This document shows, piece by piece, positions 5,482 to 5,554 of a stretch of 5,554 bases of DNA. Position numbers and translations under genes: made by a program. Below the pieces are notes generated by a model. The model did not search any database. It was not told the DNA's origin and saw only the letters and a list, made by a program, of their open reading frames with translations. This stretch comes from an uncultured Lachnospiraceae bacterium (GTDB lineage Bacteria; Bacillota_A; Clostridia; Lachnospirales; Lachnospiraceae). Numbering within the stretch: the first letter of the stretch is position 1; each line of letters opens with the position of its first letter. Location of the stretch: assembly GCA_902796775.1 (NCBI GenBank), contig CADBQK010000452.1:1-5554 (forward strand). The letters run 5' to 3'.

Positions 5482-5554
5482 GGGGGCATGGCTCAGCTGG
5501 GAGAGCGTCAGGTTCGCAATCTGAAGGTCGGGGGTTCGATCCCCCCTGTCTCCA
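5482..5554 (+). tRNA. tRNA-Ala (anticodon CGC)
   Basis: The 73-nt cloverleaf has acceptor strands GGGGGCA (5482-5488) and TGTCTCC (5547-5553) with discriminator A5554, the last base of the window. G3 faces T5551, giving the G3-U70 wobble pair that defines alanine identity. The anticodon stem TCAGG/TCTGA holds the loop TTCGCAA, placing CGC at 5515-5517, which reads GCG. The T stem is five G-C pairs around TTCGATC. Whether CCA is encoded, and whether more tRNAs follow, cannot be seen because the window ends here. Confidence 0.95.

Noticed and set aside
1677..5554. Genomic island inserted at a tRNA gene, since the lar-protease block lies between tRNA loci
   Set aside because: There is no integrase and no repeated copy of the tRNA-Gly 3' end near 5480, so no attachment-site pair is visible.

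Overview
The window looks like a chromosomal stretch from a Gram-positive anaerobe of the Clostridia, most likely Lachnospiraceae. This is inferred from AGGAGG-like ribosome binding sites, sigma-A type promoters, tRNA genes without an encoded CCA end, the style of the MATE transporter, and a secreted protease with BspA-type leucine-rich repeats. Every gene I can support is on the + strand. No gene is visible on the minus strand; the long open frames there are shadows of the + strand genes.

Layout: (1) 1-1368, a complete MATE-family multidrug/metabolite exporter whose start codon is the first base of the window. (2) 1369-1786, a tRNA unit: a sigma-A promoter whose -35 box sits inside an 11-bp inverted repeat, then tRNA-Phe(GAA), tRNA-Gly(TCC), tRNA-Gly(GCC) and a clear intrinsic terminator. 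(3) 1787-4134, a two-gene nickel-pincer nucleotide (NPN) cofactor module. It has an extended -10 promoter, then larB (carboxylase/hydrolase making the dicarboxylated pyridinium mononucleotide) and larC (CTP-dependent nickel insertase). LarC carries a very large His/Asp-rich segment, 36 His in 69 residues. (4) 4135-5410, 34 bp after larC with no terminator between, a secreted trypsin-like serine protease with an intact His/Asp/Ser triad and a C-terminal LRR_5 (BspA-like) domain. (5) 5411-5554, a strong promoter containing dyad symmetry, driving tRNA-Ala(CGC), whose discriminator base is the last base of the window.

How the genes work together: LarB and LarC carry out the first and last steps of NPN cofactor synthesis, the cofactor first found in lactate racemase LarA. 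The middle step (LarE sulfur transfer) and any apo-enzyme using the cofactor are not in the window. The protease may be read through from the lar promoter, but nothing in its sequence links it to nickel or lactate metabolism. The transporter is separated from the lar genes by the tRNA unit and its terminator.

I do not see a clearly undescribed system. The points most worth a second look are the larB start region (the best Shine-Dalgarno sequence serves an ATG in another frame, and a 7-A run would put the two in frame if one A were lost), the size of the LarC His-rich insert, the protease-LRR protein with a Cys-Cys pair against its catalytic His, and the dyads embedded in both tRNA promoters.
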